64,000 nucleotides of DNA from Sanderia malayensis (lineage: Eukaryota; Cnidaria; Scyphozoa; Semaeostomeae; Pelagiidae). Location of the stretch: the NCBI GenBank assembly GCA_013076295.1, contig RQOL01000861.1, forward strand, positions 310,001-374,000, in the 5' to 3' direction. Each line of letters starts with the position of its first letter. Position 1 is the first letter of the stretch. The notes under the pieces are model-generated. The model made no database searches, was not told the origin of the DNA, and was given only the letters and a program-made list of their open reading frames with translations. Below are positions 54,780 to 64,000 of the stretch, piece by piece. The translations under genes were made by a program, and so were the position numbers.

Positions 54780-55260
54780 CCTGGAGGTAATTTCGAAATT
54801 ACCGCATTTCCTCTAAAGAACTGCATTCTCTGATAAACGCCGCCCTCTATTGAATGCCACACTTTAAACCATGCATCTATAATAAACGCCGCCCTCTAAT
54901 GAACACTCCGCTCTATTGAAAGCTGCATCTTCAAAAGCGGCATTTATTAGAAGATAGACGTCAGCGAAAGCTCTGAAAGTGTTCGTTTCAGACATGAGGC
55001 CTCTCATGGAGACAATGACATTTACATTTACATACTTTAGCTTGAACACATCATTTGTGAATTTTAAAACCTGTTTCATAAAGTCTTTTATTACGTGTTT
55101 TTGGAAAAGAAGACATTGTCTATTTTTACCTTGTGTATCTCACTTTTCATTTTGTAAAGTGAGATAAACAAGGTATCGCGTAAATATAAACGCCTCCCTC
55201 TAATGAATGTTGCCCTCTATTAAACAATGCATGCAAAAGTTGCATTTGAAAAGAATACCA
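54780..55260. repeat. Repeats of taaacgccgccctct and an imperfect hairpin
   Basis: The motif (a)taaacgccgccctcta(a/t)tgaa occurs at about 54834, 54890 and, weaker, 55188; related ccctctatt(g/a)aa motifs lie between. At about 55128-55172 two arms (accttgtgtatctcactttt and its inverse with small changes) form an imperfect stem of about 20 bp. No gene is seen. Confidence 0.6.
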
Positions 55261-56050
55261 CAGCGTCTCAGTAATTTGACTCTGCTCAAAGAAAAGCCTT
55301 CATTTGGTATTTTTCTTGTCTGTGTTTGAAAATACTCATGCTTATTTTGATATCGCCTGGGAGTTTTAGCCTGAGGTAAACTTTCTCAAAATTCAAGGCC
55401 TCAAGTTTTGAGGGAAAATTATGATTTCTGCTGTATGGGTTTCAAGAAATAACTTGTACAAATTTGTGTAAATTTACCCCGATATCTCTCTGTAGAACTG
55501 CGCAATTAACAGAACACAAAAGGAATGATTGGCCTTTCTATACCTTGCGTAAAATCAATTTTTGTAGCATTTATCATATCCTTATATCATGTGAAAAGGG
55601 GACTGGGCACTAAATAATGAAGTTTTCGCAGGAAAACATCAATTGTTGGTCGTCATCATTTCTATCTTATTATAATTTCTAAATGTTCTTGTATTGGTTG
55701 TCTCTACTCTGAAAAGATTCTGGAAGTTCGTCTGAAGATGATGAAAGTGAAGCTGATATCTTTTCTTCTGATGAAGATGACCCTCCTGGAGTTTTAAGCG
55801 ATGACAATACAGATGGTTGCTGCCATTGGTGAACAACAAAGAATGATCATCTGGATGATACGTACAGTTTCATAAACCAAAACATTCCAGACTATGGACA
55901 TGTAGCAGGTTCGATTTCGAATTCACCAACCTTGATTTACCCTAGAACTTGATTTCGAACGAAATCAGAGAATTTTTATTTTTGAAGCAGTTTAGCTTCC
56001 CGTTACCCCCGAAATGTTCAAATTTCGACTTCAGATTCGAACGCAGCACC
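55261..56050. other. No recognisable gene
   Basis: Contains only a reverse-oriented 120-bp unit (about 55900-56090, cgaacgaaatcagagaattt) and short frames. The minus frame at 55639-55839 is not recognised. Confidence 0.4.
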
Positions 56051-56570
56051 CATGAGTTACCCTAAAAGCCAATTTTCAGTAACATTGAATAACATTTCAC
56101 GTGAGCAGTCACACCTTTTTGTTATCATGCAAATTTGCCTTCGGGTTGAACAGCAGGTACTTTTGGAGAAGATGCGTGTTTTTGTTTTGTACATAAAGGA
56201 TAACTGGACGCATTTCCAAGTGTTTTGCGACCTGAATTTTCTTTGTAAATACTTGCTCATTAATTCAGATACCTCTGGAAAATTACAGGAAACAATTGAG
56301 AACACATCTGATAGCTTTGTTTTTCTTTTTAGTGAGATAGTTGTAGTTTTTGTACTAGGCGACATTGACGCCATTGTTTCTTCGGCTTGCCATGCTTAGG
56401 CCTAATGTAAAGAAGCCCAAAGTTTTAATAAACATATTATGATAAGGGGTTGTCAGGCAAGCGAAGCGAGACAAACTGTTGTAAGAGGAGTAGTCAGAGG
56501 AATCAGCGTCAGCGAATGCAATGCATGAAGGCCAATGCTGCAAGGCCAATTTCCAGTACCAGCCTCTCAT
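56050..56570 (+). mobile_element. Remnant of the minisatellite-TIR element family
   Basis: The segment 56150-56330 is related in DNA and in protein text (EQQVLLEKMRVFVLYIKD) to the reverse complement of 14110-14330. It is followed 120 bp later by a minisatellite (56450-56540, gtcagcgaatgcaatgcatg) of the same family as 16030-16300. In the duplicated unit the corresponding gap is larger by the length of the inserted Penelope-like element. This is a second, independent remnant of that family. Confidence 0.55.
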
Positions 56571-57350
56571 GCTGCAAGGCCAATTTCAAAATAGTCATTA
56601 ACTAGGAGTAACTTACAGTTAATACGTGCGCGCATCTGTATAGGCAAATATCAGTCGAATATCAAGGGAGAAAGAGTAATGTTGTTTATTGCCATTGCAA
56701 ATAAAATATTAGGCAATATAGCATATCAGAATGCAAGCAAATTGGCAGAAAGGAGCAATTATTTTTGGCCTGTGCATCCACTCTGTTTGCAAGAAAATAT
56801 TGAGAAGAAAAAGATAATTTATAGGTTTGAATTGCCATTTTATTAAAACAATAAAGTTTGACATGGAAAAATAACAAATTCAGGAAAGTTAATAAATGTA
56901 ACAGAACAACTTAATAAATGTCAGCATAAAATCAAAGTTAAAGTAATTAATGTCAGCAAGCAAGAGTGTCAAATTTTTTATACATTAGCTGTCAGTCACT
57001 AAAAATTGTGCAGCTACTTACAACACCAACAGCAGCAACAGCAGCAACACCCAAAGTATCCTGTAGGGTGCACCAAAAAACTAGAAATGTATAGGGAGCT
57101 ATTTCTCAAAATTTAAACAACAGATAATTGTAATTAATTCTCAACCAGCAAGTTTCCAGAAGGCACGGGTATAGTTGCATATGGTTAACATCGAAACATG
57201 TAGAGCAATTCGTAGAGCTGTTGTGTAGATTTTAAGAAATAACTCTGCTAACATGTCTGCATTTTTTGATGCAATCGGAATATAGAATAAGTTTTTTAAT
57301 GAGATAACAGAACATAGCTATGAATGAAGCAAAGTTAATGTTTAGAAAAG
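56571..57350. other. No recognisable gene
   Basis: AT-rich sequence with a short (caacag)n run at about 57020-57050. It is probably the 3' flank of the minus-strand RPA-like gene. Confidence 0.4.
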
Positions 57351-58394
57351 TCATTCAGAGTCACAGCTTTGAGTAAACGAGTTCATAGCTCTTGTTTTTT
57401 CATTGAAAATGAAAGTGAGTACTGGCAAGTCAACCAACACCTCTTCCATAATACTTTCATCTTCCGTGTTGGCATTGCTGGGGCTGAATTGCTCAAGGAT
57501 TTTGTGAACAATTTCATTATAGAAGTTGAGAATGGCCTTTGCATCATTTTCATTGCACACAACAGCATTAACATACCACTGTTTTTTACATTTTGAAAAC
57601 TTTTGCTTCATTTTGCAACTTTGACAATACACAATTCTTTTGGAATCTGGATCAACTGGTTTATTGCATATGAAACAGCAGAAATTGAGCACTGCCTTAT
57701 TGACGCCAATAACTTCTCCAGTGATAGTTGATGTTATGAGCTCGGTTGGTATGGTTTGAGGGGGCGTCAAAGTATCAGCTGGAAACTCTTCAGCAGCTGA
57801 AATGGTAGAAAAATCTTTGGCAGGATTGACATAGAAATCACCCGTCTGCTTGTTTTTCTAATGCATAGGTTTTTGAACTGGTGTGTTCTTCCTTCCTCAA
57901 CTTTTTCGACATCATCTTGCCAGAGAACAATTTTATGCAGCCTGAAGGGTCGAGCAGAAGTCCTTCTCTTTTAGTGAGGAGGTTATCAGTGTTGATTTTT
58001 CCTTTACTGACTTTCTGCAAGTTGATCACCTTGGCTTTCAGGGTAATAATCTGTTCTGGTGCGATTGCTGTTAACTTTTCAATGGTTAACTCTGTAGGGA
58101 TCAGCTGTTTCCGTTGAAAATCAACTGACTCAACTTCTTCAATGACCAATTTGTCATTCACGAGTATGTCAGTGGAATTCTCATCTTTGTCCAAAATAAA
58201 CTTCTTGATTTTCACTGGAGATTGTTTCGAGGACAGGTCATTAAAGGTTTTTCTTTCAGATGGACAGAAGCAAGCAGCCCGAACAACATCTTTGTCGGTC
58301 TGTACATGGAAGTCAAAGTACTTCTTGGATGAGCCTGCACCAACAACAGAGACATTGTGAACATATCCTGTGATTTCTTTGTTACTGTCATCCA
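57351..58394 (-). pseudogene. RPA-like single-strand DNA-binding protein
   Basis: From the ATG at 58394 the minus strand reads MDDSNKEITGYVHNVSVVGA, KKYFDFHVQTDKDVVRAACF and SPVKIKKFILDKDEN (first OB fold), then LTAIAPEQIITLKAKVINLQ and REGLLLDPSGCIKLFSGK (second OB fold, where the DxxGxxKLxxW pattern of RPA70 is recognisable). After a frameshift near 57840, FCCFICNKPVDPDSKRIVYC followed by CQSCKMKQKFSKC gives a zinc ribbon like DBD-C. The order of OB folds resembles RPA70 DBD-A, B, C. It lies directly downstream of the PIF1 helicase fragment on the same strand. Frameshifted, so not functional as one chain. Confidence 0.6.
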
Positions 58395-58539
58395 TACTTA
58401 AAAAATAAATGCGAATATGCCAATCAGAAAATTGGATGTAAAGAATGAACTGATAAGAGTATATGCCAATAGGAAACAATTAAATCCTGCATGCTTTAAT
58501 TGTTTTAATGAAAAAAGATTGCAGTCTTTCTTCTTCTTT

Positions 58540-59050
58540 AATTCGATATTTTAAGTATGGAGATCTGCCAATGTTTGTCAATCTCTCAAATGACATTGGT
58601 TACAAGACAGCAATGATTGAGCTCTGCTCAAGGCAACATAAGTTAATCCAGGTACTTTTTCATTGGGACCTAAGTCTATCCAGGCTTTTTCAAGTGTAAG
58701 GCCTTGGTTTTTATGAATGATCATTGCCCATGAAAGTCTCAATGGAATTTGCCGCCTCTCATGTTTACCATCATAGGAATTTTGTGAAACAGTAACTGGG
58801 CATATCGGAACACAATTTTGAAGGTCAGAAATGAAAGTCCCTTATAATTTTCAAAGCAAACTTTGACTGCAATTGGAAGTAAAGGAGGACATTGTCCTTC
58901 CTTATATACAATATCGATAACTGTTCCTGTTGCAAGGTTCATTGTCAACATTACTTTTGCTCCAGCAGCCAGGCAAATTGACAATTGTAGTCCTGACATT
59001 TCATCAGGAGAGATAACTTTTGCTTTTTCATCAGAGTGTTGAGCTTCAAT
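58540..59050 (-). pseudogene. PIF1-like helicase C-terminal fragment
   Basis: Minus strand: MSGLQLSICLAAGAKVMLTM with NLATGTVIDIVYKEG (about 58999-58890), the PIF1 block in which the protein normally reads GxxVMLxxNL...NGxxG. After a frameshift come IPLRLSWAMIIHKNQGLTLE and KAWIDLGPNEKVPGLTYVAL with SRAQSL (about 58745-58640), covering helicase motifs V and VI. The N-terminal ATPase half with the Walker A motif is not present in the window. Mobile-element PIF1 helicases of this kind are found in Helitrons and other elements. The copy is truncated and frameshifted. Confidence 0.75.
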
Positions 59051-59157
59051 TGTTGCTATACTGTGTTTTCATGTGACGTTTTGCAGAAATTGAAAACGAG
59101 GCTGCCACCATGCTGGTGTACCACTTCTAAAAATCATGGCGCACGATCCTTGTCAAA

Positions 59158-60840
59158 ATGAGTTTGTTGTTGAAAAAAATCTATAATAATCAGAAGCTTA
59201 TGCTGTCAGAATATGGTGAAAAGTTAGAGGGCAAGGTGAAGAAGAGATATTTGGAGAAAATTGCAGGAGTTGGTACAGGTCCTGTGCAGATTCCTGATAA
59301 AAAGTTAGATCCAGAATGTTATAGCCACCATGCAGAACGAACCGCTGCAAGTGCACAGCTCTGGGGTTGAGCTGTACAACGATGTGTGGTTGCGGAGGGA
59401 TTTGTGACGAAGACGATTGATGATATTAATTATACTGTATGTATATAGTCCGTTTCATTATTAACCTTTTTAGCATTACGACGCCATTATGGAAACTGAT
59501 CAAATCATAGAGACATTGCATTTCTCACTTTTTAATTGGATGCTTGTATCACCAGAACATGTATCCTTTACTTTACCTTCACAGTCAAAGCTGTGTCCCT
59601 TATATGTAAATTTCAAGTTGTCAAATCCATTCCAAATTTTCTAGATGTGTACGTCTCTTAAATTTAATAATTTCCATAATGATGGTTTTATCTTGAAATG
59701 GTCGCTTGTCCGTAGTGTAAACAAGGAGATACGATGGCGAATGATGCTTAAATTTGCTTTGCGATGCGATTGTCCCCCCTGCAAACGTTATATACAATCT
59801 GTATTTTTTATTAGGAAAATAGGGGTCTTCCACCTTAAGAAAAGTGTCCAAAGTGTGTCATTATTTCGTGGTTCAACCAAATCTCGTAGTTTCCATTATT
59901 TTATTAATTTAATAAGAAAGAAAAACGTAGCTGCGAACGCTCTGACTTGATTATTTTGAATACAATTCGGCAAATGACGTCATACATGACTGAATAAGTT
60001 CGGCCCCCCAAAGTTGGGGAATACACACCCCAATGCGCTGGCTCCCGTTCTAAATCTCAATTACTGTGGCATTGTAACATTTTCCTAAAGTTTCATGAAA
60101 TAGTCACAACTTGCACAAAACATAGAACAATTGGTCGTAACCCACCGGACTATTGGTGAAACCATGCTCTAACTCTTTCATTATGCAAAGTAGAAATATA
60201 CCAACCATAACTGACTTGCATCAAGAAAGTTATTTAATTCTCAGCTATCCAGAACTTCTCTAAGAATGCTATTCAATAGATATTAAACTTTCTGATGAAG
60301 ACATTAAATTAATTGAAAAGGACACAATTGACCAAGTCAAAGGTGGAGCCTTTTTCCTTCATCGAGCAGGCCACATCGGAGCATCAAGAAACAAACCTGC
60401 AAGCCATTCAGATCCAGCTCTACCATCACAATCATTAATCAAGACCATTTGCTACCTCCATTTGTATCGATTCAGAAGTCAGGCAACTGACCATGGTTGT
60501 AAACATGAAGATGATGCCATCAAAGCCTATGAGACAGTTATGAGAAAATCTCGCAAAAATTTCAGAGCTTCTAAATGTGGTCATCTTGTCAATAAAGAAT
60601 TACCATTTCTTCATGCCACTTGTGACTTTCTTTGCTCCTGCGACTGTTGTGGGCTAGGGTGTGGGGAAGTCAAATGTCCATTCTGCATTGAAGGATGTGA
60701 CTTTGAAAACTACATCACAAAGAAAGCTTCATGTCTCAAAAAGGTAAATGATACTTTTATGTTGAAGAGAGATCATGCCCATTACTACCAGGTACAACAA
60801 CAACTATTTACAACCCATCGTGTGATTACAATGATTTTAT
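59158..60840 (+). pseudogene. YqaJ-like PD-(D/E)XK nuclease remnant
   Basis: An N-terminal piece (EGKVKKRYLEKIAGVGTGPV, 59158-59370) is followed after a broken stretch by FFLHRAGHIGASRNKPASHS (about 60350-60410) and SQSLIKTICYLHLYRF. The nuclease core is GCKHEDDAIKAYETVM (E and Y of motif I), LPFLHATCDFLCSCDCC (Asp), GCGEVKCPFC (the E-x-K of the PD-(D/E)XK fold) and HAHYYQVQQQLF. This is the YqaJ/alkaline-exonuclease type. All main catalytic positions are readable in the 60462-60842 frame. The gene is divergent from the PIF1 and RPA-like genes. Confidence 0.65.
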
Positions 60841-60841
60841 A

Positions 60842-61459
60842 GTTTGTGGTTTTAGTGAAAACCTTGCTACTTTTGTGCATGAAAGAATACACCCAGACAA
60901 TGATAATTGGAAAGACCAAGTGCCAAAGCTGGCAACGTTCTGGAGAGCTTGTATCTTGCCTGAAATATTAGGCAGATGGTACACAAAGAAGCCAACATCC
61001 ATTGCAGAAGGGGAGATCAAGGATGGTATTTGCTACTTCAGAGAGAATCTGAATGACAAGGCAACTGTATCTTGTTCTAATGACAATCGTCCTGTATCAG
61101 AATTTCATCTTGCATGTGTTCTGCCAAAGAATGTCTCCAAAGTACCCAAGAAGTGGTATTGTCCTCACTGCAGGAAACTTCCAGCATTTAAAGTACAAAA
61201 GAAAAAGAAAGAAGAATTACCAGCAGGATTAATGTCCTTACAATTGATATGTGTGTGTAATGCAGCTCCTTTTCAAAAGGAAAAACTCTTGCATTGCAAC
61301 AGTGGCAATTGTAAGCATGGAAAGTATTTCCGTCTCTCTTGCCTTGGTTGTAAAAGATTGCCAAATAACAGCAAAACTACATGGGTATGCAGTGGTGTAA
61401 AGCTGAAGCAGTCCAGAAATTATCTGCCAATGTTTGTGAAAAAAAGAAAATGCATTTAG
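60842..61459 (+). CDS. PHD-finger segment following the YqaJ-like nuclease
   Basis: The open frame from 60875 starts MHERIHPDNDNWKDQVPKLA and ILPEILGRWYTKKP, the usual region after a YqaJ nuclease in invertebrate multi-domain proteins. It continues with a PHD-like finger (FHLACVLPKNVSKVPKKWYC then PHCRKL) and a second cysteine-rich module (ICVCNAAPFQKEKLLHCNSG then CLGCKRLPNNSKTTWVC). A stop at 60840 separates it from the nuclease frame. PHD fingers bind histone tails, so this part might target chromatin; that is inference. Confidence 0.6.
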   Translation, partial: VCGFSENLATFVHERIHPDNDNWKDQVPKLATFWRACILPEILGRWYTKKPTSIAEGEIKDGICYFRENLNDKATVSCSNDNRPVSEFHLACVLPKNVSKVPKKWYCPHCRKLPAFKVQKKKKEELPAGLMSLQLICVCNAAPFQKEKLLHCNSGNCKHGKYFRLSCLGCKRLPNNSKTTWVCSGVKLKQSRNYLPMFVKKRKCI

Positions 61460-61479
61460 AGCAACAAGAAAGTATGCAA

Positions 61480-61939
61480 GTGAAAATGTCTAAAAACAAT
61501 GAGAATATTGACTCACATGATTCATTAATGTCATCAGATGTGCAATTATTAAATGTTACAGTTAATGAGTCTGAGAAGTTTGCACCTCTTGGAAACCTGA
61601 CAAACAAAGAGTTTGATCTTATAAAATCAGAAACTGGTTGGCTGGATGATACAGTTTCATCAGACTCAGGTATTTCTGTTAAAGCAGAAGCCAAATTTTG
61701 ATGGATTTCAACGACCAACTCTGGGACCCTGGAGGAATTTCAATGTTGTCAAGTCAGATTTTATACAAATTTTACATACTGGAGCTAGCCACTGGGTCAG
61801 TGTGAGTTCCATAGGGTGTCCTAAAGGTCAGATTAATTTGTATGACAGTTTATATAGCAATACCATTTCTACTGAAGTTGAGGAACAGGCTAAATCACTT
61901 CTGGGTGGAACCATAGTTTATATAACAACCCATGGTTAG
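61480..61939 (+). pseudogene. Ulp1/SENP-like (C48) protease fragment
   Basis: LTNKEFDLIKSETGWLDD (about 61595-61650), then, one base shifted, QVFLLKQKPNFDGFQRPTLG, DFIQILHTGASHWVSVSSIG and INLYDSLYSN. The HWVSVS histidine and the following Asp in YDS are two of the three catalytic residues of C48 deSUMOylating proteases. The catalytic Cys region is missing because the frame ends at 61939. It follows the PHD-containing frame and probably was its C-terminal domain. Confidence 0.65.
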
Positions 61940-62043
61940 GAAACCCGGCAAACATCAAAGGCAATTAAAAGGCCGCGGGGTTGATGTCGAAACAACCTGA
62001 AAACAGGGTCACGTGATCATGACCGTGCACACTTGTTTTCAAG

Positions 62044-63090
62044 ATGACTTCCATGAACGACGTGTTGTTCATATTTGGAGATGATATGGATGCGATCTTG
62101 GATGTAATTGAGTCTGATCAAAACGTTCAAGACAGCTTCCAGGAAGCTTCTGACTCAGTAAGTACCTTTAACTTTGAATATAGTTATAACAATTAGCATA
62201 TCAAGCAATCACAGCCATTTTGTTTCGAACAAGAACCGACGACGATTGACGAACGATGATAGCGTAGGCCAAATGTAGCGTGGCTATCATTTCTGTATGT
62301 TCTTGTCCTAATTCTTAGGTTTGTACCTCTTCTCTGAACTTAGCCAGGGTGATTCTAAAGCCACATGTACTTAAATCATTGCCATTCCCAATGATTCAAA
62401 GGATGGAAGTTCAAAGCTGCAGCCCAATCCATGGGTGTTCGAACATTCTAATTCTAAAATCGCCCAGATCTTTAACTTTGTTTCTTGCCTTTCATTCAAA
62501 GGTTAGAAGTGGTATCTTCGTTTGCCAAATGTGCCAGAAAGAGTACAAAAGAAAAGGCAGTTTGACTCAGCACATAAAAAGGATTCATAAAGTGAATGAT
62601 TCAACTGCAGAACCTGATGATCAGTTGTCAGCAGAACTGGTGGTTGAGCTATTGAAGGAGGTGAAAGCAAAAGTTTGCAAGAATGGGTGTTTCTCAAAGG
62701 AAATAAAGTCAGAACTCTCAAATTATGCAGTATCACAGCCAAACACTGATCTGCAAAAGGAGTTGGAAAAACTCTACAATGCATATACAAATGGGCTTGA
62801 CAGGGAAGAATTCTATGGACAATTTTATGCAAATATTGTTGCAAAGGCCAAGGAATATTCCCAGGGCTTGGTAGAAACAGTGCAACTTTATTGAGTTCCA
62901 AGCTAGCAGATCAACTTTTGGCTTTCAGGCAGAAAAAGACACAAGATGCTACTACTGTTGTGCAAACAGAACTTTCTGCTACTGAGAAAGATGGATTGCA
63001 CTATATTGGGGGGTATGTTTTGCATAAGTTGCACAAAAAGCTAAAAAAACTCATCACATTGGAGATCTGATGAAACACAGCAATCAATAG
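62044..63090 (+). pseudogene. C2H2 zinc-finger TE-type gene remnant
   Basis: A possible first exon starts MNDVLFIFGDDMDAILDVIE (62053 on; an upstream ATG is at 62044) and ends at a GTAAGT donor near 62159. Downstream, the frame over 62500-62894 has a single C2H2 finger (FVCQMCQKEYKRK, then LTQHIKRIH) followed by LSAELVVELLKEVKAKVC and LYNAYTNGLDREEFYG. After a shift, KDGLHYIGGYVLHKLHKK (about 62990-63045) appears. The GYV-x-HKLHKK block occurs in multi-copy invertebrate TE-related proteins. I do not know the function; no catalytic motif is seen. Confidence 0.5.
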
Positions 63091-63720
63091 CTCTGCTTGA
63101 AGCAGGTAAAATGAATTGTGAGGAAGCAGGGGAAGAAACGCTTGTAACAGCTTTGAGTTGTGGTGGTTTGTGGTCTGTCGCATGGAAATCTAATGATGCA
63201 TATTAAAACAGGATCCCAGTGTACCAACATGGTTTTTGGTTGTCTGGATACTTTGTTTGAGACTTTATTTTATGTGGCAAAAACCTAAAATACATGACAT
63301 ATCTCACTCAGCCATATAAAAATTTTATTGATTCATGCACCAAAATCAGGTGACATTTACATGCTAAACTAAACAAAATTTCAAAACATGACCAAGAGGC
63401 AATCTTCATCCTTACTAACAGTAGGGCCCTCATGAACATTTGAAAGAGATTTTTTACCCTTTTCAATGTTTAGAAATTGCGGGCTTTTACCTTTAAAGTA
63501 ATGAGATATACACAGGAATGAAGGGAAAATAATGCAAAGGATTTCTTTCATCAAAATAAATACTTCCTTCAGTTAATTTCCCTAGGATTTCCTTCAATTT
63601 GGTGAAGTGAGAGTTGTTGCATATATGCAGTTAGTTTCTTATAAAAAATGCACATATAATGCCCAGAAAAATTTCTCTTATTTAGCTATGAAAAAGAACA
63701 ATATATCTGATGATTTGATC
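63091..63720. other. No recognisable gene
   Basis: AT-rich sequence between the C2H2 gene remnant and the THAP exon. It may be intron or 3' sequence of one of them. Confidence 0.4.
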
Positions 63721-63756
63721 ATTAAAATATGATTTTATTTATGATTTGATACTCAC

Positions 63757-63988
63757 AAATCTCGACTTCTTCCAGTTTGAAGTGCTTCTCACACGTGAAA
63801 ACCCGGTCATTTTTCATTCTCTCTCTGAAGTCTTTGTCAACAACACGGCTTTTAGTTATTTGGTTCAACCAATCTGCTCTCCATTTCTTATACTCTTCAT
63901 TTTTTGCAACTGGCAGCTTGAAAATGCCTACTCCTTTCGTCCTTCTATTTGTGCCACAGCCAAAAACTGCACAGTTGTCACCCGGCAT
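63757..63988 (-). CDS. THAP zinc-finger domain, first exon (gene continues leftward or is lost)
   Basis: The ATG at 63988 opens [20 protein letters not shown] and [40 protein letters not shown] completes the C-x2-4-C...C-x2-H zinc module and the Trp typical of THAP DNA-binding domains. A GTGAGT donor at 63756-63751 would end the exon after about 77 codons. No continuation is found in the next 600 bp to the left. THAP domains occur in host transcription factors and in P-element-type transposases; the sequence here does not decide between them. The window ends 12 bp upstream of the start codon. Confidence 0.75.
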
Positions 63989-64000
63989 CTGCAGAGAAGA

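Noticed and set aside
57351..61939. Calling this block a Helitron
   Set aside because: A PIF1 C-terminal domain and an RPA-like protein are compatible, but no Rep (HUH) domain, no 3' hairpin with CTRR end and no AT target site could be identified.

Overview
This window is eukaryotic and looks like repeat-rich intergenic DNA of an invertebrate animal, most likely a cnidarian. It is AT-rich, has spliced genes with GT-AG introns and no bacterial-style operons, and holds a mix of elements common in cnidarian genomes: BEL/Pao, Ty3/gypsy and Ty1/copia retrotransposons, a Penelope-like element with a GIY-YIG endonuclease, Harbinger, THAP, HECT and P2X7-C families. The assignment to Cnidaria is inference. 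I see no clear single-copy host gene; almost everything is a mobile element or a decayed piece of one.

Layout. 0-4.2 kb: degenerate LINE-like remnants, a GC-richer minisatellite and a pair of 107-bp direct repeats. 4.2-9.0 kb: a decayed BEL/Pao element on the plus strand (gag, protease, RT, RNase H, integrase in the canonical order, with many frameshifts). 9.2-25.7 kb: an 8.2-kb block present twice in tandem at about 99.9% identity. Each copy holds the 3' half of a gypsy element, a HECT-ligase pseudogene abutting it, a TIR-like minisatellite element interrupted by a Penelope-like element (with a candidate hammerhead ribozyme), a 51-bp-arm hairpin and a DDE-transposase fragment. 25.7-35.2 kb: decayed exons, a 1.77-kb long-TIR element that split a coding exon, a P2X7-C-like domain, a cysteine-rich CXC-like segment, a Harbinger fragment, a C76-like protease plus RPA-like protein, and a 1.27-kb TTAA-flanked MITE.

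35.2-53.6 kb is the core of the window: one copia element (two 194-bp LTRs) opened by three later insertions. These are an apparently intact 3.16-kb Harbinger (TSD TTA) and a 5.02-kb DNA transposon (TSD GAAAAT), both in the left LTR, and a 6.54-kb element with a PIN/XPG-like protein (TSD TAT) in the reverse-transcriptase region. The intact right LTR supplies the uninterrupted sequence for the two LTR insertions, so the boundaries can be read to the base.

The most notable object is the 5.02-kb transposon at 38455-43477. It has terminal repeats of about 0.5 kb that contain 15-bp minisatellite arrays, a 485-aa rve-type integrase/transposase with a complete D,D,E triad, and a full-length 744-aa HECT E3 ubiquitin ligase with its active-site cysteine. 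Both reading frames are open. A further HECT fragment lies in each copy of the 8.2-kb duplication, so HECT ligases recur as TE-associated genes here. 53.7-64 kb: the end of a second copia, 120-bp repeats that also flank the first copia, then divergently arranged remnants of a PIF1 helicase plus RPA-like protein (minus) and a YqaJ-like nuclease plus PHD plus Ulp1-like protease (plus), a C2H2-containing TE-type gene, and a THAP exon at the right edge.
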